Below, one piece after another: positions 43,820-54,138 of a stretch of 64,000 nt of DNA. Within the stretch, counting starts at the first letter, position 1. Every line of letters starts with the position of its first letter. Both the position numbers and the translations under genes were made by a program. The stretch comes from Coriaria nepalensis. Lineage: Eukaryota > Streptophyta > Magnoliopsida > Cucurbitales > Coriariaceae. A model generated the notes under the pieces. It did not search any database, had not been told where the DNA came from, and saw nothing but the letters and a program-made list of their open reading frames with translations. The DNA is taken from positions 2,671,001 to 2,735,000 of the forward strand of contig CP114482.1 of the NCBI GenBank assembly GCA_027186245.1, read 5' to 3'.

Positions 43820-44290
43820 CTTGTTGTCTTGTCAACACCTCCTCCATTTCGATACCCTCCCCCTCTTGCACGGAAATTAGAGTTAGAACTCATATTTGTG
43901 TCATTTAAATTTTACAAAAATTACAGTATTTTATGATTTGGAACTCGGATTCAATGATCGTAAATGAAACTATAGAGATGGAAGTGGCAATGATGACAGT
44001 AAAGGATGGTGGATTTGGAGGAAGCATCTGTAGAGGCAGAGAAATTAAATAATAATAATAATATAGATGGTTTAACTTAGTGTTGATAACTGCTTTTCCT
44101 AAAATGTAGGGACACGTTTGACCAAATTAAATGTATAGGGACTATAATGAAAAAACCCCGAAAGTAAGTGGCAAAAATAATAATTGAACATTCTCTTTAG
44201 CTTTGCTACTCTTCTTATTTTAGTATGATTATCTTTCTCTAAATTTTCCCTTCAGTTGCTTTTTTGACTGAAAAAAAAAAAAAGGAATAA
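43820..44290. repeat. Duplicated block, partner of 27952-28650
   Basis: Aligns by eye with the block upstream of the copia element that lies behind gene B. It marks the outer edge of the receptor kinase duplication unit on the gene D side. Confidence 0.7.
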
Positions 44291-44472
44291 ATAAAATTTA
44301 AAAATTTTCTACAGCTTGAAATTTGAACTTTTGAATCATCACACGGTGTTACTTTACGCGCTCCTCGTCCTCTTTCTTTCACTTCAACAAAATCCAACTC
44401 CCATCAGTAGAAAAAGAACACCAGAACAGAGAAAGCTAACCAAGAATACCCCCATCAAATCGAACCTATCCC

Positions 44473-45489
44473 ATGGCCTGCATTTCTTCTATACTCTTCA
44501 GGAAAGATTTAAAGCGAGAGCTCATGCTCAACAACGGCGTCGACTACTTCAACCACGTCGTCTCCCTCACTTCGAGCACTTATGGAGTTCTCAATCTGGA
44601 AAACACAGAGAGCAAAAGATCGCACAAATCGCCGACTAGAGAAGAACCAGAAATCATCAACGCATGGGAGCTAATGGAAGATCTAGAAGAAGAAACAATA
44701 CCTATTTCTAACCAACCCAGAAAAAGCCCTAAAATCCGAACCCCGCTAAAGTTTCTGAACCATATTGTCTCTCCTGCTAAATTGAAGATTTCGTCAGGGA
44801 AAGAAAACAGAGGAAGAATTAACGGACCAGGCCGTGTCGGGCTCAACCAGCAGGAGAATCCAACAAAACCGGCTTTGAAACTGAACTACCCAGTGAAAAG
44901 CGATGGGGGGTTTTCTTCTAGAAGGAGTTTGAGTTCTCTGTTTGATCCAGAGCTTGTGGCTTCATACGAGAGAGAGTTGTCACAAATCAAAAAGCTTGAC
45001 AAAACGAAATGTCGTGCAGTAGGAGAAAATGATGTATTGATATATACAACTACATTGAGAGGGGTAAGGAAGACATTTGAAAACTGCAATAAGGTTCGAT
45101 CCATCGTCGAATCACATGGTATCGATGTGTTGGAGAGGGACGTGTCTATGGATTCGGGATTTAAGGAGGAGCTAAGAGGATTAATGGGTAGAAAGGAGGT
45201 GAAAGTTCCGGTTCTGTTCGTGAAGGGGAGGGTAATAATTGAGGGGGCAGAACAAGTATTGAAATTAGAAGAGGAAGGGAAATTAGGGGTTTTGTTTGAA
45301 GGGGTTAAGAGGAGGGGGACTAATGGAGGGGGAGGAGGGTGTGAAGGGTGTGGAGGGGTGAGGTTTGTGATATGTAGTGATTGTAATGGGAGTAGTAAAG
45401 TATTGGATGAGTTCGAGAAGAAAATGGTCAAGTGTTGTGTTTGTAATGAGAATGGGTTGGTTCAATGCCCTTTTTGTTCTTGTTTATGA
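44473..45489 (+). CDS. Glutaredoxin-like protein with C-terminal Cys-rich domain
   Basis: Intronless, 338 residues, typical of a plant family with an N-terminal low-complexity region, a glutaredoxin fold (about 187-275) and a C-terminal four-CxxC cluster (290/293, 301/304, 321/324, 332/335) likely to bind zinc. A conserved INAWELMEDLEE segment lies at 61-72. The glutaredoxin active site is replaced by TTLRGVRKTFENC, as usual in this family, so classic dithiol chemistry is unlikely. VPVLFVKGRVIIEGAE (245-260) contains the cis-proline and glutathione-binding region. Probably cytosolic or nuclear; partner and role are not shown by the sequence. The start at MACISS is the first ATG in this frame and matches the family N-terminus. 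Confidence 0.9.
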   Translation: MACISSILFRKDLKRELMLNNGVDYFNHVVSLTSSTYGVLNLENTESKRSHKSPTREEPEIINAWELMEDLEEETIPISNQPRKSPKIRTPLKFLNHIVSPAKLKISSGKENRGRINGPGRVGLNQQENPTKPALKLNYPVKSDGGFSSRRSLSSLFDPELVASYERELSQIKKLDKTKCRAVGENDVLIYTTTLRGVRKTFENCNKVRSIVESHGIDVLERDVSMDSGFKEELRGLMGRKEVKVPVLFVKGRVIIEGAEQVLKLEEEGKLGVLFEGVKRRGTNGGGGGCEGCGGVRFVICSDCNGSSKVLDEFEKKMVKCCVCNENGLVQCPFCSCL

Positions 45490-47075
45490 AACCTTCTTGT
45501 TGTTGATGTTGTTGTTCAATGTTAGATTTGGAGAAGGTGCTCAAAAATGGGTTTTAGGCCTCTTTGTTTCTATAATTTGTTGGGTGTTGTGTTGATGCAA
45601 ATATCTATGTTTGTTTACCAAAGTCACATAGAGTCTACTTTACCTTGCATAATTTGTTAACAATGTTACAAATCATGTGTAACTCGAAGAATTAAAAGGA
45701 TAGTATAGCGAAAAATTACATAATATAGACTATGGATTAGTATTGATTGATCGATGTAATACACTGCAAAGGGATATGACTCCTCTCAAGTGTATTTCAG
45801 GTTCAAATATCCTTGATGGGGAGATCTTCACCTCAAATCTTCATGCAATATATTATATGTTTATTTAAATATGTATGGAAACAATGACTTACATCTCCTT
45901 CAAGTATACTTATATTTTAAATGCCCTTGAAATGAGTTAGATTCAACCGCGAACGATGCATTCAACAAACCTTAAAAGATGACAAGTAATTAGATTAGAT
46001 TTAAATTTTGATGTCATCCAATTTTCTAAAGAAATTAAAAAAAAAATAGTTTTTATAAAACTAGCCCATTTGACAGCAATTTTTTATATTTATAAAATAT
46101 TTTTTCGTATTTAAATACAAAAAATTATTTCGAAAAATATTTTAATAATTGATTAAAGAGGCCTGGGGGACCGCACCCGCAATTACCTATAGCCTATTTT
46201 TTGTGTGATCATAGGCAGGAAGGTTGCAACACAGTTGTGCATTCCTAGATCTTAGTTGTTATCGAGCGAGGTAGGATACAAGATGCCACTGCAAACAGAA
46301 AACTCTTAGTGGCATCGTGAATCCTACGAGGGCACTCCTAGTTTTGGGAAAGTTTGAAGTAACAATTTGATCGAATAAATAGATCAAGGATCTTTGCAAT
46401 TTATCAAAAAATTTCATCGTTAACTCAAGCAAGTAATTTCATTGCAACTTATTCGTCGAAAATTCAGTCTTATGGGACGAGTATCGACTATCGATGGTTG
46501 CGTTACCAAGCTGAATTGTCAAACTTGTAATGTTTACATGGATCATGATCAACAACAAAAGATTTATTACAGCTTCTAATGGGTTTGAAGTTTAAACGAT
46601 TGTTATGGAACTGTCGGAAGTTAAATATAGTAATTATGAATCTCTTACCTCCTCTAATCAGCCTACAATATGATCACTCAAGTTCTTATAAGTTTCAAGT
46701 TTTTTTTTTTTTTCCTTTTTTCAATCACTCACTATAGCTATCTTTATTGGGCATGTCACATCTACTTTCGCTTTATTGGTTTTGAAGATAATGAAAAGTA
46801 TTGATTAAAGCAATAATACAACATTTACACTTATGCGAGCACCGACACTAACTATATGATTATGATTAGTGGGATTCCTTTACTAAATGCAAATCGTTTT
46901 TAACTAGTTGATTTGTTTTTTCCTTCTTTCTCATCTCTGCATCTTCTTATTATTATAGACTACTTGCCTTTATTAGTGAACGAGACTAATTTTAAAATTT
47001 TCTCGGAGTAGGTACTCGTACATGGCATCATTTGGGCCCTTGGGAATAGCTACTCCAAAAGAATTTTAATCATTG
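45490..47075. other. Intergenic with a weak gag remnant and a repeated flank
   Basis: At about 46480-46610 (plus strand) a copia gag-like segment with DHDQQQK can be read, broken by stops. The stretch 46849-47060 is the first of three copies of a flank also found at 49650-49905 and 52420-52640. There is no gene. Confidence 0.45.
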
Positions 47076-49300
47076 GGCGAACACGACTAGAATTTGGAGG
47101 TGGGCATACAGTGGCAGGTGAAGGAGTATCAGGTGATGGAGGTGTAATTAGGTCTGCACTTGCGCTCGATTCTATGCATATGACTAGGTCTGTGTGTATG
47201 GGTGGAACTTAGACAATGGTGTTTGATGACGGCAGAGCAGTGGCATTATGTGGGGCGATGATGATGCTCAACAGTACCGTTTGTTGTAGTGTATAAGAAA
47301 TCGATGTATACTAACTGATGCCATGTGTATTGAAAAATTATTTAAGTTTTTGAAATTTGCCCCGTTATTATTATAGAAGTTGCGGATTTTGCGTTGAAAT
47401 TGAATCTAAACTAAGGCTTTAAATGCTACGAATAATGTCGCTACTTGAAATTTTGCTTGGAGTTGATATAACTAATAATATTTTGTATATGAATAAATAA
47501 ATAAAAAATAATATCGATGATCAGTGAATGATAGTACATGAATTGGTCCATGTCAGAGTAAATATATTGCAACGATAAAAAACTTGTAAGAAACATGTCA
47601 TGAAACAGTAATTAATGACTTTTATTAATATTGCAAGGAAGACAAGGATATGGTGTATTAGAAACTCTTTTAGATATACTAAATTGAAAAATTAACCAAG
47701 AGATAACTCTTGATGAAGGGTGACAAATTGGAGAGAGAAGCCCATTCACTAAGGAATGCCATCGGCGGTGAGATATGGCCGGTTCTTTGAGTATGTAAAC
47801 ACCATTCTTACATGGTTTGTGGACTAACGTTGTCCCCATTGTTTGATCCTTCATAACAACGGATGAAACTCGACAAAAACCTTATTAGTCTTCGTGAAAT
47901 CATGTATTGATAATAAATTATTATGAGTAGAGGAACTCATAACACATTAGGTAAGTGAAAAATGCAAGATACAAATTTGAGTGAGGAGGGCCCAATATGT
48001 GTTATCAGAAAACCTAAGCCATCAGCGAATCGACAAGTTTACCAAGTCGAGGGTAAGACTATGTGAAGCACCTGAGTCCAATAACTAGTTGGAGTCATGT
48101 TGTTGGCCGGTGGGAGAACAGTTGGCCGTGTTGGGGATGAGGTGGCTGAGTTGAATCTTACTGCACACATTTGTTGTACACCTATGATAACCGCATTATT
48201 GGAAAATAGGAACATTCTGCTGATTTGTAGATGAAGAACAAGTATAACGGTATGTGTTACGGGATTTCCCTCTATTGAATTTAGAGCCACGGTTTGGAGG
48301 GCCCCCGGTTGTAGTAGTTGGCCGAGACGTTTGAGATATGTTTCATGTGTGACTAGTAAGTCATGAAGTTTATCAAACCAGAGTCGGGATTCACGTGCCT
48401 GGATCGGGGCTGCAATCTATCTATATGCGACACCAAAACCATTTAATATGTAGAAAGTAAGGTCATCATCGGCAAGTGGTTTGTGAATGACCGCAAGCTC
48501 ATTAGCCTTTGCCTTAATGTATTGAAGGAATGCTGATACGGATTGAGAGCCAAGAGTGGTGAGGGAGAGGTGCATCTTGAGTTGCATGACCCTTGTACGG
48601 GAATGATTTGCATAAAAGCGAAAAAAGGATATACCAAGCGGAAGCGACAGTTTAAGCAGTTGCAACAAGCGGCATTACATTAGCGAACACTGAACCAGAG
48701 AGAGACGATCAGAGAAGCTTATCATGACGGAACCAGTGGACAAACTCGGCGGTGCTAGGTGGAGGGCACGATGTAGAGCCATCAAGGTACCCTAGTAGAT
48801 CCTAATCAAGGAGCAGAGATTCAACTTGCGTGCGTCAAGATAGAAAATTCGAGGCCATGAGAGACAATTGCAGCTGTTGGTGGGCATTGATTGCCACAAG
48901 AGGGATGCCGATTAGCCCAATTAGTGGGCTAAAGGAGGCCATAATGGCAGTGGATGTAGTGGTTGTGGCGACTGTTGTCGCGGCGGGAAGGGAAATAGAT
49001 GAAGGAGGAGCACATATGGTGGCGGGCGGAATTTTTTTATTGCAAAAAAAAAATATTGTAAGAGAGGTTCGCTTTAATACCATATTAAACTACTCAGATT
49101 ACATTAAAGAGATGTATGACCTTTGTATACAATTACAGTAGCAAACCCTAGAGGAAAATAAGGGAAAAAATAAATTAAATACAAGAATAATTTGGTAACT
49201 AAATTAAGAAACTTAACTAATATTAAGGAGATTATCTTTTATTCTTGATTAAAAAAATCGTTAATGCAATTAAAAAAATTCAAATTTTCTTATAGAAAAC
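47076..49300 (-). mobile_element. Truncated copia element (gag, protease, pre-integrase), minus strand
   Basis: Reading the minus strand, a primer-site-like TGGTATTAAAGC lies at about 49082-49071. Then come a gag start with SNFLSWRTQVESLLL (about 48870-48820), a gag core with HKPLADDDLTFYILNG (about 48480-48430), a frameshifted protease Asp-Ser-Gly-Ala region (about 48070) and a GAG-pre-integrase segment (47854-47612). A proline and serine-rich linker remnant follows to about 47080. Frameshifts and stops inactivate it, and reverse transcriptase is absent. Sequence above 49083 may be its 5' LTR. Confidence 0.75.
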
Positions 49301-49532
49301 ATAAAACCAGTAAAAAAATGAGGGCAACATACCATGGAACAAAGAAATACGAATGTCCAAGAGGGGAACTAAGCCATTTGCCTCTGCCAAATCTTGACAC
49401 ACTTCACTGATTTTTTCGCTGGAGCCTGCCGAAATTTCTTCAATGACGGAGAAGGTGAGAGGATGAAGGATGAGTGGGGCCTTCGTCAAAGAGAAGGAAC
49501 CAACAAGTTTTTGATAAACTGGGTATAATCTA

Positions 49533-49920
49533 TTTGATATAGATGGGTCGGTTTAAAAGTAATTAAAATTAATGTCTATTGTTCCAAGCTGTCATGTGTA
49601 TAAATCTGTTAAAAGTTAAGAGAAAGCTGAGTGTTGATTGATTATCACAGACACTAACTATATGATTATGATTAGTGGATTCCCTTACTAAACGCAAATA
49701 ATTTTCAACTAGTTTGAATAAATTTTTTTTTTCCTTCTTTCTCACATCTGCATCTTATTATTATAGACTAGTGAATGAGAGTAATTTTAAAATTTTAATG
49801 GAAAAGCTGCTCGTGGCATCATTTAGGCATTTGGGAATTGCTAAGATCGAAGATCACAACTTTCATGCTTTCAACACACGTACAATTAAGATTGCAAAAC
49901 CTAAATAATAACAAGATACT
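49533..49920. repeat. 3' flank of peptide gene 1, duplicated at 52170-52840
   Basis: Contains the ATTAGTGGATTCCCTTACTA and ATCACAACTTTCATGCTTTC segments that recur near 52440 and 52800. It belongs to the duplicated unit that carries the two small peptide genes. Confidence 0.75.
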
Positions 49921-50032
49921 TGAAACAATCCTTTCTCCGATAAAAATTAAAAAAAAAAAAAGGACATAACACAATTATTTATTCAGTCGACCCTCGATCT
50001 CCGTCTTGGAACGGTCGGACTTTTTCGTGGGT

Positions 50033-50389
50033 TTATCCGTAACTTCCCTTCTTTCCTTGGTAGGGTTTTCCTTTTCCCTGATCGAAAGGTACAACTCCAG
50101 GGTTTAGCGCATCAGAAGTATGACTATCTGGACCTCCTTGGAGAAATCTGGTAAAATGGGGATCCCACAGCAAGTCAAAATAGTCCAAGTCCTCTTCTGC
50201 AATAATATTGAGGCGAGTGGTGGTTGCGTTTTGCTTCACTAGCATGTGAAATTGAGCATGAGCATGAGCATGAGCCTCGCCTTGGGCTGTGCCGATGATC
50301 AGCAGCACCAACAGAATGATCAGCATCTTTGCATACGGCAACATCATTTTCTCATCCCTCATCTTTCTCTCTTCTCTCATCATCTTCAA
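50033..50389 (-). CDS. Putative secreted signalling-peptide precursor 1
   Basis: A 118-residue protein with a charged start, a strong hydrophobic segment (about 17-35, probable signal peptide cut after TAQG), a His-Ala repeat (38-45), a conserved acidic middle (64-72) and a C-terminal RFLQGGPDSHTS motif (81-92) followed by a basic Gly/Lys/Pro tail. The R-x3-GGPD pattern resembles the mature core of CLE peptides, and less closely the SGPS core of PIP peptides, but the rest does not fit either family, so no family name is given. Its paralog at 52922-53299 keeps the first 80 residues nearly unchanged. A second in-frame Met at 16 gives a better signal peptide. A TATATATATAG box lies about 20 bases upstream. 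Confidence 0.65.
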   Translation of the reverse strand: MKMMREERKMRDEKMMLPYAKMLIILLVLLIIGTAQGEAHAHAHAQFHMLVKQNATTTRLNIIAEEDLDYFDLLWDPHFTRFLQGGPDSHTSDALNPGVVPFDQGKGKPYQGKKGSYG

Positions 50390-50517
50390 TTTTCAATCTC
50401 CTAACCCTATATATATATAGTTAGGTTATGTTGGACAACCATTTTGATCAGTAGCTACTTGTTATATAGAGGCTCGGACATGATCATACTGTGGTCAGGT
50501 GTGTACCTACGTATGGG
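50390..50517 (-). promoter_or_regulatory. Core promoter of peptide gene 1 (near-identical at 53300-53423)
   Basis: Carries a CTATATATATATAGGG TATA-type element at about 50407-50421. The next hundred bases are almost identical to the upstream region of peptide gene 2, then similarity ends sharply. Confidence 0.65.
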
Positions 50518-50690
50518 AATGATTTTTATTATTTATTTTTTGTTTAATTATTTATTAACTTAATCAACAAACTAGTCCCTATAAAGCTATAACAGTACAA
50601 CTTAATAATTGAAAACAAATGATAGTTATCTGTAAATATATTAATTTAAGACATGGTTTTAAATTATAATTAATTTTAAATTTCAACACA

Positions 50691-50729
<39 letters not shown>

Positions 50730-51839
50730 CACTCTCTATATCCAATTTTATTGGGTACATTACATCTACTTTGGCTTTATGCTTTAAGCTTTTATCTTCT
50801 GCCTTCAAATTTTTAGAGTTAGGATTCCATCCTTATGGCCTTGTGTTCTTATCTTCTTACGGAGCAATCGTGACCACTCGTTTCCTATTGGACGAACAGA
50901 ATGAGTGCCACGTAACCACAAGATGGTCAACGAATTAATAAACGTGATCACGGATCTCTTAAAGCTATGATTTATAGTTATATTATAGCAAATCAAACTC
51001 ATATGATATGGCATTGTGATTACGACGATATTAGGTAAGTCTCAGTGTCACACCGTATCACATTTAAACAGTTGATGTACTACCAAATCATAGACGGGCT
51101 TTTTTTACACATGCATGTGATCCACGATGAATCACTTTTGAGCAATTATACATTCAGGATATCATGTCGACCGACACATTACTTTCACTACTTTTATCTT
51201 TAATCGTTTAGCTTTCTTCAGTGGTGTTAATGGTGGGGTAACAACTCAATTTAAAGATAAACCAAGGAATACTTTTTCAACAAGAGTGGTCAAGGAATTA
51301 CGGTTCTTGGATTCATATGACGTATATGCATTAAGGTTTTTGGTGCATATAATTACTGGATCATGTTTATAACTATGTTATGTAAGAGTTAGTGGTAAAG
51401 AAATAATTTAAAATAATGAAATAGATTAAAAAATATATAATAAAAATTTTAGTTTAAAAATATAAATAAATTTTATTTATGATTAATTTTTAAAAGAGTT
51501 AACAGTTGATTCTATTAATTATAAACGGAATAAGTGTTATTACTTATATTTTTAAAAAATTTTTGGAGATAAATTATACTTAGGATTGTGAAGAAAACCG
51601 GTCACCCAATTCACCCGGATGAAAAACAGAACCCATCATCCGAAACTTGCGGGGGCGTATAATGTATATTGGATAGTCTATGGGTTTAGTCTAAATTTAA
51701 TCTGAAGAATTTGGCCGGAAAATAAATTTAAAAGAAAATTGGCCAAACTTGGCAAGATAAACATATAGGTTAAATAAATTATTCTTTATATCTACATTAT
51801 ATAATTCTTATATATTCTTACAAAATTACTTGCTCTTGT
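50518..51839. other. Intergenic between the two peptide-gene units
   Basis: AT-rich with a (TA)n microsatellite at about 50695-50727. No gene, RNA or transposon coding sequence is seen. Confidence 0.5.
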
Positions 51840-52160
51840 TGAAGGGTGACAATGCAAAGAGAGAAACCTATTCACCAAAGAATGTCGTCAACGGTGAGAT
51901 ATGGCCGGTTCTTTGAGCATGTAAACCCCATTCTTACATGGTCTGCAGATTAACGTTGCCCCAATTGTTTGATCCTTTAAACAAAATGTAACGGATGAAA
52001 TTTGACAAAAACCTTATTAATCTTCGTAAAATCATCTACTGATAATAAATTTTTATGAGCAATAGGAACACATAGCACATTAGGTAAGTGAAAAATACGA
52101 GATGAAAATTCAAGTGATGGAGACCCAATATGTGTGTGTTATCGGCAAACCTGAACCATC
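51840..52160 (-). repeat. Copia fragment duplicated from 47700-48020
   Basis: Matches the pre-integrase and protease part of the copia element at 47700-48020, for example ACGGTGAGATATGGCCGGTT-type strings present in both. It shows that the duplicated unit included part of that element. Confidence 0.8.
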
Positions 52161-52921
52161 TGTTATTAAAATTGATATAGATCGAGTCATTTTAAAAGTA
52201 ATTAAAATTGATGTATATTGTTACGTGGCAATCTATCATATGTACAAATCTGTTAAAAATTAATAAAAAGTTAAATTGGATGTTAAATCATTCGATGGAT
52301 TTATCGTGCTTTCTTTTAATTCAAAACACCCATTTATAATCAATTAAATTTCGAGATTATATAAAATTTTGAAGATTAATTCTCCTAATTAATTTCAACA
52401 TGACACTTATGCCAGCACCCACGCTAACTCGATGATAATGATCAGTGGATTCCCTTACTAAACGCAAATAATGTTTAACTAGTTGAATATATATATATAT
52501 ATATATTTTTTTTTTTTTCCCTTCTTATTATCGACTAGTTGCCTTTATTAGTGAATGAGAGTAATTTTAAAATTTTCTCGGAGTAGCTACTCGTACGTGG
52601 CATCATTTGGGCCCTTGGGAATAGCTAATCCAAAAGAATTTTAATTTTTTTTTCTTCTTTTTTTTTCTTTTTTTTTTTTCTTTAGATAGGTAAAAGCTAT
52701 AAACTGGTTAATTATTATGAGTTTAGAGAGGATCAATAATGTAAAAGGACAATGACATTGCATGTGAATAAGATAACATGATGTCCAAGAAGATCGAAGA
52801 CCACAACTTTCATGCTTTCAACACACGTACAATAAGATTACAAACCTAACCCCCCCCCAAAAAAAAGAGAACACACAGAATTATATAGTCGACCCTCGAT
52901 CTCCGTCTTGGAACGGTCGAA

Positions 52922-53299
52922 CTATTTGGGTTTGGCATACTTACTTTTCCCACTCCCTTGATACTGGGCTCCTTTTTTTGTCTTTCCGTAAGGATGAGCA
53001 GCATTATTCGGATTTCCCGTACCAGAAGTATGACTCTTAGGACCTCCTGCGAGAATTCTGGTAAAATGGGGATCCCACAGCAAGTCAAAATAGTCCAAGT
53101 CCTCTTCTGCAATAATATTGAGGCGAGTGGTGGTTGCATTTTGCTTCACTAGCATGTGAAATTGAGCACGAGCATGAGCCTCGCCTTGGGCTGTGCCGAT
53201 GATCAGCAGCACCAACAGAATGAGCAGCATCTTTGTATACGGCAACATCATTATCTCATCCCTCATCTTTCTCTCTTCTCTCATCATCTTCAATTTCAA
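52922..53299 (-). CDS. Putative secreted signalling-peptide precursor 2
   Basis: Paralog of the gene at 50033-50389, 125 residues. Same signal peptide and acidic middle (NIIAEEDLDYFDLLWDPHFT), then RILAGGPKSHTS (81-92) and a different, longer basic tail ending YAKPK. The His-Ala repeat is shorter (one unit). The first 80 residues are nearly unchanged while the C-terminus diverges freely, as expected when only the processed peptide and the sorting signal matter, or when one copy is relaxing. No match to a named family is claimed; the RILAGGP stretch resembles PIP-type cores. It is preceded by the same TATA-type promoter block. Confidence 0.62.
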   Translation of the reverse strand: MKLKMMREERKMRDEIMMLPYTKMLLILLVLLIIGTAQGEAHARAQFHMLVKQNATTTRLNIIAEEDLDYFDLLWDPHFTRILAGGPKSHTSGTGNPNNAAHPYGKTKKGAQYQGSGKSKYAKPK

Positions 53300-53423
53300 T
53301 CTCCTAACCCTATATATATATAGTTAGGTTATGTTGGACAACCATTTTGATCAGTAGCTACTTGTTATATAGAGGCTCGGACATGATCATACTGTGGTCG
53401 GGTGTGTACCTACGTATGGGAAT

Positions 53424-54138
53424 AAAGGTGCATTGAATGAATGACTCGTATTGATTTTTATTTTTATTTTTTCCCCTTTTATTAAATAAAAGATTCTAAT
53501 GATTTATTTTTGGATAACTAATTTCATTATTAAGATATGCGTCAATCAATTAAATCTGAGAACTTTAAAAAATATTTAATATTTCAATAAAAAGCCTAGC
53601 ACGTCAAAAAGAACAATGCACGTCTTTTTAGAAAACAAAGATTCGAGAGAAGAATCTTTTCAGACCTTTCATCTTATTTCTTACGTGTATCTGAAACCTT
53701 TTCACTGCCCTTCATATTGATTCATCATCTCTTCTTCCTTGCCCAAAACCATTAAAAAAACGAGTGTTAATTTGAGTTTGGAGTGTTTTTCAATGCGTAT
53801 GAATTGGAGAGAAGTATCGTTTTTCAAATGCTTAAGAGAAGGTTTTGAAAATATTAAAACCATTATGTATCATTTTCCTTTAATAATCGAGCGATGCATG
53901 CGATTAGTGATGAATCATCGATCCCTTTGGAGCAATTATATATATAACTCTCACTACTTTATCTTTAATCCTTTAGCTTTATTCCATAATGATGCTAATT
54001 GCTAATGGTGGGGTAACAATTTTAAAGCTAAAGAGAGTATAGAGATGATGCTTTTCGTCGTACTGATGATACTTTTTCACAAGAGGCCGAGGAATTAATA
54101 AACATGTCCGGATTTTTTATTAGGAAGGTTGGTTGGTT
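53424..54138. other. Intergenic between peptide gene 2 and the TFCE locus
   Basis: AT-rich. The 88-codon frame at 53739 shows no family features. Nothing else is seen. Confidence 0.5.
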
